Positions 35,004-43,180 of a stretch of DNA of 58,301 bases are shown in pieces (positions within the stretch are counted from its first letter, which is position 1; every line of letters begins with the position of its first letter). The stretch is from Verrucomicrobiales bacterium (GTDB taxonomy: Bacteria > Verrucomicrobiota > Verrucomicrobiia > Verrucomicrobiales > DEV007), in assembly GCA_029233965.1 (NCBI GenBank), contig JARGOP010000025.1, positions 1 through 58,301 on the forward strand, in the 5' to 3' direction. The position numbers and the translations under genes were made by a program. The notes under the pieces were generated by a model. The model was not told the origin of the DNA, made no database searches, and worked only from the letters and a program-made list of their open reading frames with translations.

Positions 35004-36404
35004 TCAATACTTCCAGAAACGGAACTTCTCGACCTCGGGTTCGTCGCGGGCTTCGATGAGGGTTGCGGTCATTTCGGCGACTTTGTCAGGAAAGGTGTCG
35101 GCGAGATTTTTCGACTCGGAGGGATCTTCGCTGAGGTCGTAGAGTTCCATTTTTGCCTCGGGGTCTTTCTGAAGATTCTTGATCACTGCTTTCCAGTTGC
35201 CCTGACGCAGGGCGACCTGTCCTCCATAGCCGGCGAAGTCCCAAATGAGGTAATCGTGTTCCGGCTGTTCTTCGCCGAGCAGGGTGGGAAGGTAGCTGAT
35301 GCCGTCGTGACCGGCTTCGGTTTTTGCTCCGGTAATGTCGGCGATCGTCGCGAGCGCGTCGTAGTGAGCGCTGAGGTGGTTGGTGGTGCGTCCGGCTTCA
35401 ATCTTCGCGGGCCAGCGCACGATCATGGGAACGCGGATGCCGCCTTCGTAGACTTCGCCTTTGAGTCCGCGCAGGCCGGCGACGCTGTGGAAGAACTCGT
35501 AGTCGACCTGATCCTTGAGGAACGTGGTGCCGTTGTCCGAGGTGAAAAAGATGACCGTATTTTCGGCGAGGCCGAGTTCCTCCAGTTTTGTCATGAGCCG
35601 TCCAATCTGGTGGTCCATGTGGGAAATCATCGCGGCGTAAGCGGCTCTCGGGGTTGGGTGAGGCTGGTAGCTTTTTCCGACGTAGGGCGTTTCCTCCCAC
35701 TCGTTGAGGTAGGGGGTGAGCTCGTCGTAGGGGACTTGCAGAGCGAGGTGGGGGATGATCGTCGGGTAGTAGACGAAGAAAGGTTTGTCCCGGTTCTCTT
35801 CGACAAAGGTGAGAGCGGCATCGGCGATGAGCTGCGGTGCATATTGCTTCCCGTATACGGTCGCGGTGTTGCCTTCGAGGGGGACGCGCTGATCCTGGTC
35901 GATGATGTATTCGGGAAAGAGATTGTGTGCGTGACGCTGGCAGTTGTACCCGAAGAAGCGGTCGAAGCCCTGTTTCAGGGGATCCCCTTCGGAGCCGGGC
36001 TGGCCGATACCCCATTTGCCGAAGGCGCCGGTGGCGTAGCCTTCCCCTTTGAGGATTTCAGCGATGGTGACTTCGCCGGCCGGCATCGGAAACTGACCCT
36101 GGTGAGAATCCCACTCGCCGATTTCGAAATTGTTCCGCACCACGGAGTGTCCCGCGTGTTTGCCGGTCATGAGGGAGTATCGTGCCGGGGCGCAGACAGG
36201 GGCGCTCGTGTAGTGCTGCGTGAAACGAATGCCTTCGGCGGCGAGCCGGTCCAGATTCGGCGTCTTGATTTTCTCCTGCCCGTAACTGCCAAGCTCGGCC
36301 CAGCCGAGGTCGTCGGCCATGACGTAGATGATGTTGGGGCGCGTTTCTGCTATGGCCGTTGCGGCGAGAGCAAGAAGGGACAGGAAAAGGGCTGAGGGCT
36401 TCAT
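35004..36404 (-). CDS. Secreted sulfatase (formylglycine type)
   Basis: The 466-residue protein has a signal peptide ending near ATAIAE, the metal motif MADDLGWAE, the sulfatase signature CAPAR with Cys71 as the formylglycine precursor, GAFGKWGIG, and FTSDNGTT for the distal metal ligands. It is the compact arylsulfatase A-like type expected to act in the periplasm on sulfated glycans. No carbohydrate-related gene is adjacent; it lies between DNA repair and lipid A genes, so its substrate cannot be inferred from context. The palindromic pair at 36463-36500 separates it from lpxA upstream. Confidence 0.9.
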   Translation of the reverse strand: MKPSALFLSLLALAATAIAETRPNIIYVMADDLGWAELGSYGQEKIKTPNLDRLAAEGIRFTQHYTSAPVCAPARYSLMTGKHAGHSVVRNNFEIGEWDSHQGQFPMPAGEVTIAEILKGEGYATGAFGKWGIGQPGSEGDPLKQGFDRFFGYNCQRHAHNLFPEYIIDQDQRVPLEGNTATVYGKQYAPQLIADAALTFVEENRDKPFFVYYPTIIPHLALQVPYDELTPYLNEWEETPYVGKSYQPHPTPRAAYAAMISHMDHQIGRLMTKLEELGLAENTVIFFTSDNGTTFLKDQVDYEFFHSVAGLRGLKGEVYEGGIRVPMIVRWPAKIEAGRTTNHLSAHYDALATIADITGAKTEAGHDGISYLPTLLGEEQPEHDYLIWDFAGYGGQVALRQGNWKAVIKNLQKDPEAKMELYDLSEDPSESKNLADTFPDKVAEMTATLIEARDEPEVEKFRFWKY

Positions 36405-36462
36405 CGCCCGGAGCCTACCGCAGTGGCTGGGTGTGCTTCAAGCTCCCAAATGCGAATAGGCT

Positions 36463-36500
36463 CTCACGGATAAGCTTCGTGAGCGACAGGAGTGTCGCTC
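36463..36500. repeat. Two adjacent short hairpins in the lpxA-sulfatase gap
   Basis: CTCACG at 36463-36468 faces CGTGAG at 36478-36483, and GAGCGACA at 36481-36488 faces TGTCGCTC at 36493-36500. The two share three bases, so they would be alternative or mutually exclusive folds. The element lies just after the lpxA stop on the minus strand and may end that transcript. Confidence 0.6.
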
Positions 36501-36507
36501 CGCCTTG

Positions 36508-37281
36508 TCACGAGATGCCGCGCTCTGATTTTTCGACGAAGTCGATGAGGAGATCGACTTCGGGGAGACGGTCAGTTTCTTCCCGCAAGATCCCGACGGC
36601 TTCGCGATAGTTCCGCTTTTCGCGATAAAGAATCCGGTGGGCCTTCTTGATTGCGAGAACGGCTTCCTCGGAAAAGCCGCGGCGGCTCAGGCCGACCGTG
36701 TTGATCGCGCGGACTTTCCCGGGATTTCCGTCAGCGATCATGTAGGGCGGTATGTCCTGAACGATCTTCGAGCATCCTCCGGTGATGGCATGTGCGCCGA
36801 TGCGGCAGAATTGGTGCACGGCGGTGAGACCGCCCATGATGGCGTGGTCGCCGACCGTAACGTGACCGGCGATGGTGCCGTTGTTGGAAAAAATGACGTG
36901 GTCCCCGACGGTGCAGTCGTGCGCGATGTGGCTGTAGGCGAGGAAATTGCCGTGGCTGCCAATCGTCGTGTAGGAGCCGGGAGCGGTCCCCCGGTTCACC
37001 GTGCAGAATTCGCGGAAGGTGTTTCCGTCGCCGACTTTGAGGTAAGTCGGCTCGCCGGCATACTTCAGGTCCTGAGTTCGCTGGCCGATCGAGGTGAAGG
37101 AGTAGAATTCGTTATTCGCTCCAATTTCGGTGGGTCCGTCGATCGTGACGTGATTTTGCAAACGGCAGCCGTCTCCAATTTTCACCCCGGCATTGAGCAC
37201 GCAGTAGGGACCAATAAAAACGCCATCGCCCAGTTCGACTCCGGGATCGATAACGGCGGTGGGATGAATCTCGTTGGCCAT
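36508..37281 (-). CDS. lpxA: Acyl-ACP--UDP-N-acetylglucosamine O-acyltransferase
   Basis: The 257-residue protein is a left-handed beta-helix of hexapeptide repeats starting IHPTAVIDPGVELGDGVFIG and continuing through GPYCVLNAGVKIGDG. The catalytic-His region is LAYSHIAHDCTVGDHV, and the C terminus forms the usual helical cap. Length matches the family (about 255-265). LpxA transfers a 3-hydroxyacyl chain from ACP to UDP-GlcNAc in the first step of lipid A synthesis in the cytoplasm. It lies 35 bases downstream of the lpxC/fabZ fusion, the classic order, and is almost certainly co-transcribed. Its presence shows a Gram-negative envelope with lipid A. Confidence 0.96.
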   Translation of the reverse strand: MANEIHPTAVIDPGVELGDGVFIGPYCVLNAGVKIGDGCRLQNHVTIDGPTEIGANNEFYSFTSIGQRTQDLKYAGEPTYLKVGDGNTFREFCTVNRGTAPGSYTTIGSHGNFLAYSHIAHDCTVGDHVIFSNNGTIAGHVTVGDHAIMGGLTAVHQFCRIGAHAITGGCSKIVQDIPPYMIADGNPGKVRAINTVGLSRRGFSEEAVLAIKKAHRILYREKRNYREAVGILREETDRLPEVDLLIDFVEKSERGIS

Positions 37282-37316
37282 GAATTTGCGAAGGGACGAT
37301 GCGTTCGCGCGAAACG

Positions 37317-38627
37317 TCAGACCATGAGCGCGAATTTCAATTCACATTCTGAAGTGGTTTCCCCGTTCACGACGCAGCGGCATTTCGCGTAGCCGATGTT
37401 GCGACGGACTTTCAGGATTTCCGACTCGATGAAGAGGGTGTCACCGGGAAAGACAGGCTTACGGAATTTCACATTATCGGCACTCATGAAATAACCGATC
37501 TTACCCTGATTCTCGGGCTGACGGAGGAGCGTGATGCTTGAGACCTGCGCCATCGCTTCGATCTGAAGAACACCGGGCATGACCGGATGACCGGGAAAGT
37601 GGCCCTGGAAATAGGGTTCGTTGATCGTGATTTGCTTCACGCCGGTGCACTTGAATTCACCCTCAAATCCGACGATGCGGTCGACCATGAGGAAAGGGTA
37701 GCGGTGAGGCAGGACCTGCTGAACCTCAACGTTGTCCATGACACCCTCACCTGTCGGGATGTTCACCGAAGGAACCATGGCGCTGGTGGTGGCAAAGGCG
37801 TTGGAAAGCTTCTTTGCCATTTCCGTGTTCGGGCCGTGACCGGGCTTCACCGCGATGACATGTCCCATGATGCGTTTTCCGCTGAGCATGAGGTCACCGA
37901 CGAGATCGAGGATCTTGTGGCGGGCGAATTCCTCGGGAAACCGGAGGGATTCCTTGCTCATGACGGACTCGCCCTTGATGACGATCGCATTTTCGAGGCT
38001 GCCACCCTTGATGAGCCCTTTTTCCAGAAGCGGCTCGACGTCTTCATAGAAAACGAAAGTCCGTGCCGCAGCGATTTCCTTCTCGTAAGTCTCCGGATTG
38101 ATTTCGGTCGAGTAGAACTGAGTCATGCGACCGTCGGGTCCGACCTGCGTGCAGGAAATGCGGAACTTTTTGTCCGGAACAATCGTGATGAGGGATCCGT
38201 TCCTGGTTTCGAGATGTATGGGCTGGCGAACTTCGTAGACGTTGAGGTGAGCGTCCTGCTCCTCGATCCCGGCCTTTTTAATGCAGTCTACGAAAGGCGC
38301 GGCGGAACCGTCTCCGATCGGTGGCTCGTTGGCGTCCATCTCGATGAGCGCATTGTCGACTCCCATCCCCACGAGGGCGGAAATGACGTGCTCGACGGTG
38401 TGTACTTTGACGGAACCTTCGGCAAGCGTGGTCGCGCGTTCGACGGTCTGGACCTTGGAGACGTGGGCATCGATGAACGGCTGGTCGTCAAGATCAACAC
38501 GTCGAAATTTGATTCCGTGATTCGCCGGGGCCGGCTTCATGGTGAGGGAAACCTTCTCTCCGGTATGAAGAGAAGTGCCCGTGATCGTAGCCGGTGTGGC
38601 AAGTGTCTGTTGTTTCGGGGCCGACAT
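37317..38627 (-). CDS. lpxC/fabZ: Bifunctional UDP-3-O-acyl-GlcNAc deacetylase / 3-hydroxyacyl-ACP dehydratase (LpxC-FabZ fusion)
   Basis: The 436-residue protein contains LpxC (about 1-285) with TGTSLHTGEKV at the start, the zinc His in VHTVEHVISAL and the second His/Asp in RHKILDLVGDL. FabZ follows (about 295-436) with HRYPFLMVDRI and the catalytic His motif GHFPGHPVMPGVLQIEAMAQ. LpxC catalyses the committed step of lipid A synthesis and FabZ dehydrates 3-hydroxyacyl-ACP, so the fusion ties the two uses of the hydroxyacyl pool. The fusion is known from Bacteroidota and Verrucomicrobiota and is one of the best taxonomic clues in the window. All catalytic residues are present. It is divergent from the pseudouridine synthase gene. 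Confidence 0.96.
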   Translation of the reverse strand: MSAPKQQTLATPATITGTSLHTGEKVSLTMKPAPANHGIKFRRVDLDDQPFIDAHVSKVQTVERATTLAEGSVKVHTVEHVISALVGMGVDNALIEMDANEPPIGDGSAAPFVDCIKKAGIEEQDAHLNVYEVRQPIHLETRNGSLITIVPDKKFRISCTQVGPDGRMTQFYSTEINPETYEKEIAAARTFVFYEDVEPLLEKGLIKGGSLENAIVIKGESVMSKESLRFPEEFARHKILDLVGDLMLSGKRIMGHVIAVKPGHGPNTEMAKKLSNAFATTSAMVPSVNIPTGEGVMDNVEVQQVLPHRYPFLMVDRIVGFEGEFKCTGVKQITINEPYFQGHFPGHPVMPGVLQIEAMAQVSSITLLRQPENQGKIGYFMSADNVKFRKPVFPGDTLFIESEILKVRRNIGYAKCRCVVNGETTSECELKFALMV

Positions 38628-38758
38628 GGGTATTGAGAATCCAGAAGGTTGAAAGGGTCCAATCTCTAGCGCAAATGCGGCGATAGTCCAGCGGGAAAGG
38701 GGAAGCTCCTCTTCCTGTTCTTTCTTATTTTCCCACTCCCTTTGCGGCTTCCGGGTTC

Positions 38759-39571
38759 GTGAGCCCGCCTCGAAAAAGGGCAGGAAGAGGACGGAGAAGA
38801 AGAGTAGGATTTGCCATCGACCTGCGACTCCAGACTCCCGATTTCACGGTCATTGACGAAAACGACGACTTCATGATCGTCGACAAACCGGCGCATCTCC
38901 TTGTGCACCCGTCAGTCCCGGGTAATCCGCCGACTCTTCTCGACGGGCTTGAAGAACTTTGCAGGTTCGAACTCGTGAACGGCGGGGTCATTTCTCTCGT
39001 CAACCGTCTCGACCGCGAAACCAGCGGGATCGTTCTTGTCGCAAAACACAAAGCGGCGGCGAGAGAGCTGGGCAAGGCGATGGAGCGACGGCAGTTCCGC
39101 AAGTCCTATCGCGCCATCGTTTGGGGCTGGCCGGAGGAGGATGAGTTTGTCGTCGATGAACCTCTGCGACGAAAAGGGGAGGTCTTTGCATCGCCGATCT
39201 GGGTGAAACAGATGGTTCATCCTGAGGGAAAAGAGTCGCGAACGCGTTTCGAAGTGGAACGGCGCTTCGAGCGGGAAACTTCAAACGGGACCAGATTTTC
39301 GCTGCTGCGCTGCTTTCCGGAGACCGGACGGATGCATCAGATCCGGGTTCATGCCGCTCATGCGGGGCATTCCATCGTTGGGGATAAAATCTACGGGCCC
39401 GATGAGAAATGCTATCTCGATTTCATCGAAACGGGCTGGACTCCCGAACTGGAACGACAGCTCCTCATGAATCGTCAGGCGCTTCATGCCTCCGGATTCG
39501 GATGGAAGGAGCAGGACTGGCTCGCTGAGCTTCCCGCTGATATGGCGGGGTTTATAGAAAATGAAGATTGA
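38759..39571 (+). CDS. RluA-family pseudouridine synthase
   Basis: The 270-residue protein shows the RluA signature LVNRLDRETSGIVLVAK with the catalytic Asp, preceded by VIDENDDFMIVDKPAHLLVH, followed by the RKSYRAIVWG strand and the GRMHQIRVHAAHAGHSIVGD motif. It converts uridine to pseudouridine in rRNA or tRNA. There is no N-terminal S4 domain, so it is nearer the RluA/RluC catalytic core. The start is GTG 38759, giving a basic N terminus; a start nearer the FAIDLRLQ segment is possible. It is divergent from lpxC/fabZ with 131 bases between. The target site in RNA cannot be assigned. Confidence 0.9.
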   Translation: MSPPRKRAGRGRRRRVGFAIDLRLQTPDFTVIDENDDFMIVDKPAHLLVHPSVPGNPPTLLDGLEELCRFELVNGGVISLVNRLDRETSGIVLVAKHKAAARELGKAMERRQFRKSYRAIVWGWPEEDEFVVDEPLRRKGEVFASPIWVKQMVHPEGKESRTRFEVERRFERETSNGTRFSLLRCFPETGRMHQIRVHAAHAGHSIVGDKIYGPDEKCYLDFIETGWTPELERQLLMNRQALHASGFGWKEQDWLAELPADMAGFIENED

Positions 39572-39606
39572 GTTCCGATTTCAGACTCCGGTTCTTCACC
39601 TTCGTG

Positions 39607-39632
39607 GTGATTCGTGTTCGGTGGCGAATCAC
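39607..39632 (+). terminator. Possible terminator after the pseudouridine synthase gene
   Basis: GTGATTCG at 39607-39614 pairs with CGAATCAC at 39625-39632, followed by GGGTTTTC. The tail is weak, so this may be only a palindromic element. The rest of the 259-base gap up to tig (39572-39830) must hold the tig promoter, but I cannot place it with confidence; I see no gene. Confidence 0.4.
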
Positions 39633-39830
39633 GGGTTTTCGAGGCACGAAGGAGGACGGATTTTGAAGAATGGCCACAAATCGGGTTGGCTTTGAAACTT
39701 TTCGTCCAGGATACGGTTTCGCCCTTGGAAAAACCGCCCAATTTATCGGGTGCAAATTCGAAAGGCTTGATCTAAATTCCCGCCCCTCGCACGCCGGGAT
39801 TGGCTTGAGGCGGGGATACACGAACAAGCT

Positions 39831-41168
39831 ATGAACATTTCTGTTGAACGCCTCCCTGAATGCAAGGCCCGCCTCTCTGCTGAGATCCCGGCCGAGACGG
39901 TGGAAAAGACCCGCAAGCAGATCATCGCTGCTTATTCCCAGCAGGCGAAGGTCCCCGGCTTCCGTCCCGGCAAAATTCCTGCTTCGGTGATCGAAAAGAA
40001 ATATGCGGTTCCGATTGAAGACGAGCTGAAAGACCGCCTTTCCCGTTCTGCTTACGAGGAAGCCAACATCAAAGAAAAGCTTGCGATTCTCGGTATCTCC
40101 CAGGTTGAGCGGGAACAGTTCGAGGCGGACGGATCCTATATGCTGGCCGTCGAGGTCGTGACTGAGCCGGAAGTCGAAATCGCCGAATACAAGGGTATCC
40201 AGGTCGAGATCCAGAAAATGGAAGTCACGGATGATATGGTGGATGGCTACCTCAAGAACATGGCGAAGCAGCAGGCGATGCCTACCGACGTGGATCGTGC
40301 TTCGAAAGCAGGCGATCTTGTCGTCGCGGATTACACCGCGACGCTCGATGGTGAGCCGCTGATGGATAAGCTGGAAAAAGAGGCCGGGCCGCTCGCGAAA
40401 GGGGAAAGTCACTGGATCGATGTCCCGGAAGAAGGCGAAGAGCCCCGTGAATTCATCCCGGGAATTTCTCAGCAGGTCACCGGCCTCAAGGCGGGCGACA
40501 CGAAGCAGTTCGATGCCGTGTTCGCGGAAGACTTTCCGATCGAAGCCGTCGCCGGAAAGACAGTCAGTTATGATCTCACGGTCACTCAGGTGAAGGAACG
40601 CGAGATTCCTGAGATCGATGACGACCACGCCAAGGCAATGGGTGCGGAGTCGCTTGAGGCGCTCAAGGAGAGCATCCGGGGCCAGTTTCAACAGCAGCAG
40701 GAGCGCACCCGCAACCAGATGATCGACAATCAGATCCTCTCTCATCTCAACGACGAGATGACTTTCGAAGTCCCGCAGCACATCGTTTTCAACGAGACCC
40801 AGCGTCAGGTGAACCAGATGGTGAGCCGCGGCTATGAGCAGGGCATGAGCGAGCAGGATATCGAGCAGAATCAGGAAGATCTCCTCAAGAGTGCCGAAAC
40901 GCAGGCGAAGAACAATGTGAAGACCATGTTCATTCTCGACACCATTGCCGAGAAAGAGGGCTTTAAAGTCAGCGAAGAGGAAGTCTCCCAGCGCATCATG
41001 ATGATTGCGATGCAACAACAGCGCCCGCCGAAGAAAGTCGCCCGCGAGATTCGTGACAACAATGCCTTCGGTGAGATCCGTCAGGACATTCTCATTTCCA
41101 AGACGATCAACTTCCTCCGCGAGAATGCTGTCGTGACTGAGGTTGATCCACCGGAAGAAGGTGCGTAA
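39831..41168 (+). CDS. tig: Trigger factor (ribosome-associated chaperone, peptidyl-prolyl isomerase)
   Basis: The 445-residue protein has the N-terminal ribosome-binding domain with VPGFRPGKIP (ribosome signature), the central FKBP-like domain with GDLVVADYTATLDGEPL and FIPGISQQVTGLKAGDTKQF, and a long Gln/Glu-rich C-terminal chaperone domain (about 250-440) ending in the usual TEVDPPEE-like tail. It holds nascent chains at the exit tunnel. Length is typical (430-450). The next gene is clpP, an order conserved in many bacteria (tig-clpP-clpX), although clpX is not next here. No CIRCE-type heat-shock operator is visible upstream. Confidence 0.97.
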   Translation: MNISVERLPECKARLSAEIPAETVEKTRKQIIAAYSQQAKVPGFRPGKIPASVIEKKYAVPIEDELKDRLSRSAYEEANIKEKLAILGISQVEREQFEADGSYMLAVEVVTEPEVEIAEYKGIQVEIQKMEVTDDMVDGYLKNMAKQQAMPTDVDRASKAGDLVVADYTATLDGEPLMDKLEKEAGPLAKGESHWIDVPEEGEEPREFIPGISQQVTGLKAGDTKQFDAVFAEDFPIEAVAGKTVSYDLTVTQVKEREIPEIDDDHAKAMGAESLEALKESIRGQFQQQQERTRNQMIDNQILSHLNDEMTFEVPQHIVFNETQRQVNQMVSRGYEQGMSEQDIEQNQEDLLKSAETQAKNNVKTMFILDTIAEKEGFKVSEEEVSQRIMMIAMQQQRPPKKVAREIRDNNAFGEIRQDILISKTINFLRENAVVTEVDPPEEGA

Positions 41169-41235
41169 GTTTCCCTCTTCCCGGGCGACTCAGTCCCGGC
41201 CTTTCGAGCGTAAAATTTCAACAAAAACACCTGCT

Positions 41236-41898
41236 ATGTCTTTAGACGACGTCCAAGAACTCTCTCCGATGCTTCCTCCTCACCTTCAGCAGCGGATCAT
41301 CGATCCGGTGAAGAACGTGAGCGTGATCGAGAAGGAAGGAAATACGATGGTCCAGTTCGACCTCATTTCCCGCCTCATGAAGGATCGCATCATCTTCATT
41401 GGGGAAGGAATCAGCGATCCTCTCGCGAACTATGTCATCGCCCAGATGCTGTATCTGCAAATGCAGGATCCGAATAAGGACATCAACCTTTACATCAACA
41501 GTCCCGGTGGATCGGTCACGGCCGGCCTTGCGATCTATGACACGATGCAGTTCGTGACCTGCGACGTGAACACATACTGCATGGGTATGGCGGCGAGCAT
41601 GGGGGCAGTTCTCCTCACGGCGGGAGCGGCAGGTAAGCGTTTCGCGCTTCCGAACTCCCATATCATGATTCACCAGGTTTCCGGTGGGGCACAGGGCACG
41701 GCTTCCGACGTCGAGCGGACCGTTGAGTTCATGTATTCACTGAAGAAGCGACTCAATGTGATTCTTTCAAAGCACACCGGGAAAACGGTCGAGGAAATTG
41801 AGCGCGACGCAGACCGCGACAACTACATGCCTGCTGATGTCGCCGCCGAATATGGCTTGATCGACAAGGTCCTTGAGAAGGAGATGGGCGATAAGTAA
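41236..41898 (+). CDS. clpP: ATP-dependent Clp protease proteolytic subunit
   Basis: The 220-residue protein has all ClpP landmarks: FDLISRLMKDRIIFIGEGI, LYINSPGGSVTAGLAIYDTM, the catalytic Ser121 in MGMAASMGAVLLTAG, the catalytic His146 in SHIMIHQVSGG, and Asp195 in ERDADRDNYM. ClpP forms the two-ring proteolytic chamber that works with ClpX or ClpA. ATG 41236 is chosen because the upstream codons to 41143 run back into the tig 3' end and do not look conserved. It lies 67 bases after tig and ends in a clear terminator. clpX is absent from the following sequence, so the partner ATPase lies elsewhere. Confidence 0.97.
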   Translation: MSLDDVQELSPMLPPHLQQRIIDPVKNVSVIEKEGNTMVQFDLISRLMKDRIIFIGEGISDPLANYVIAQMLYLQMQDPNKDINLYINSPGGSVTAGLAIYDTMQFVTCDVNTYCMGMAASMGAVLLTAGAAGKRFALPNSHIMIHQVSGGAQGTASDVERTVEFMYSLKKRLNVILSKHTGKTVEEIERDADRDNYMPADVAAEYGLIDKVLEKEMGDK

Positions 41899-41927
41899 AT
41901 CGCCGATACGACCTCTAACTTTCGAAA

Positions 41928-41957
41928 GGCTCCTCCGGAAACGGCGGGGCCTTTTTT
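41928..41957 (+). terminator. Intrinsic terminator after clpP
   Basis: GGCTCCTCC at 41928-41936 pairs with GGCGGGGCC at 41943-41951, with one mismatch and one G-T pair, and is followed directly by six Ts. It is 30 bases after the clpP stop. Confidence 0.88.
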
Positions 41958-41986
41958 GTGCCTGCCTGATCGCTTCGGACAAAGAA

Positions 41987-42018
41987 AAGCCCCGGGGAAT
42001 TCTCATTCCGCGGGGCTT
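41987..42018 (-). terminator. Strong hairpin terminator for the DUF5684 gene
   Basis: A 14-base arm at 41987-42000 (AAGCCCCGGGGAAT) pairs with 42005-42018 (ATTCCGCGGGGCTT) with one mismatch and a four-base loop. Read on the minus strand it is followed by TTCTTTG and lies just after the stop of the membrane-protein gene. It also separates that gene from the convergent clpP. Confidence 0.8.
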
Positions 42019-42038
42019 GTGAAATGAAAGGTTTCGAA

Positions 42039-42452
42039 TCAGGCAGCGCCTTCAGCAGCGGCAGACCCTGTATATTGAGCGCTGCCGAATCCGAGGATTG
42101 GGTAGAAGATCGGAGAGAGAAAGATCAGCCCGAGAGCGAAGCCGCCCCCTTTGCCAAAGCTCTTCGCGAGGTCCATCGACATGATAAAGCCAATCACGAC
42201 GTTGACGAGAGGGATGAACATGAGGACGATCCACCAGACGGGACGACCGATAATCTCAAGGAGAACAATGATATTGTAGATCGGGACGATGGCAGCCCAG
42301 CCCGGCTTTCCGGCCTTGGTGAAGATTTTCCACATCGCGACCAGAAGGACAACAATGAGGACGAGATAGACGAGAGAGCCAACGAGTGCTCCTGCAGCCT
42401 CAGCGGGACCGGGTTGGTAGGTTTCAGCCTGGGCAAGAATGGAATGGTACAT
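42039..42452 (-). CDS. Small DUF5684-like integral membrane protein
   Basis: The 137-residue protein has about four hydrophobic segments, including LVYLVLIVVLLVAMWKIFTK, then the family signature AGKPGWAAIVPIYNIIVLLE, IGRPVWWIVLMFIPLVNVVI, and SMDLAKSFGKGGGFALGLIF. The GKPGWAAIVPIYN and FGKGGGFALGL motifs are those of DUF5684, a family of small inner-membrane proteins of unknown role sometimes linked to signal peptidase I genes. The frame continues upstream to 43142, but that part is antisense to the sigma factor gene, so ATG 42452 is the sensible start. It is divergent from the ECF sigma gene with only 36 bases between the proposed starts. Confidence 0.85.
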   Translation of the reverse strand: MYHSILAQAETYQPGPAEAAGALVGSLVYLVLIVVLLVAMWKIFTKAGKPGWAAIVPIYNIIVLLEIIGRPVWWIVLMFIPLVNVVIGFIMSMDLAKSFGKGGGFALGLIFLSPIFYPILGFGSAQYTGSAAAEGAA

Positions 42453-42488
42453 AGCGGTTATATTTGAGTGAATGGTTAAACAAGCATC

Positions 42489-43175
42489 ATGAGAATACGC
42501 AATTTCAGCCAAAGGGATCAAGATGGAAAAAGTGATAAACCTCCCACCACGATCGCGGCCTCTCTGAAATCCGAATTTTTCGTAAGATCGGCTCGATTTC
42601 CCGCTATCCCCGGAAACGCTTTGGATTTGGCCAGACACACTTCTTTCGATTCGGACGCCTTTGAGCAGCTTCTCGCAGCTCATCAGGGACGGCTTTTTGG
42701 TTTTATCCGGGCGCTGGTCGGGCCGGGTGGGGAGGTCGATGACATTCTTCAAAACACGAACCGGATCCTCTGGCGCGAGGCGGAGTCCTTCGAGCCGGGG
42801 ACGAACTTTCGAGCGTGGGCGTTTCAGATTGCGCGGTATCAGGTGCTTCAATCCCGGGATAAGCAAAGGCGTCAGGGTGAGCAGGTTCCTTTCTCGGATG
42901 AGTTGATGGAAACTCTCGCGATCCGGACGGAGGAAAAGGAATCCTCTCTTGATCGAAGGCAGCGGTTTCTCGGAGCCTGTCTTGAAAAACTTCCCGACCG
43001 GCAGCGTGAAGTGATTGAACTGCGTTACTTTGAACGGGAGAGCGTTCAGGACATTGCCGTGAGCATCGGGCTCAAGCCGAACGCCGTTTCCCAACTTCTT
43101 TTTCGCGGACGGGAGAGCCTCCTCCGCTGTATCGAATCGCAACTGGGCGATTCCAGAATTCGAACTCTCGACTGA
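42489..43175 (+). CDS. ECF-type sigma-70 family RNA polymerase sigma factor
   Basis: Region 2 reads FEQLLAAHQGRLFGFIRALV, then EVDDILQNTNRILWREAESF and NFRAWAFQIARYQVLQSRDK. Region 4 reads LEKLPDRQREVIELRYFERE followed by SVQDIAVSIGLKPNAVSQLL. These are the two domains of an ECF sigma factor of the kind common in Planctomycetes and Verrucomicrobia. From ATG 42489 the protein has 228 residues with about 48 extra N-terminal residues without family likeness; a TTG at 42621 just before DLARHTSF is an attractive alternative start. The next gene begins 5 bases after the stop and carries a putative anti-sigma N terminus, so the pair probably works as a sigma/anti-sigma switch controlling the operon. 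Confidence 0.9.
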   Translation: MRIRNFSQRDQDGKSDKPPTTIAASLKSEFFVRSARFPAIPGNALDLARHTSFDSDAFEQLLAAHQGRLFGFIRALVGPGGEVDDILQNTNRILWREAESFEPGTNFRAWAFQIARYQVLQSRDKQRRQGEQVPFSDELMETLAIRTEEKESSLDRRQRFLGACLEKLPDRQREVIELRYFERESVQDIAVSIGLKPNAVSQLLFRGRESLLRCIESQLGDSRIRTLD

Positions 43176-43180
43176 TTTTC

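Noticed and set aside
41143-41235. Longer N terminus for ClpP
   Set aside because: The extra codons overlap the end of tig and the intergenic gap and do not resemble a ClpP propeptide; ATG 41236 fits the family.
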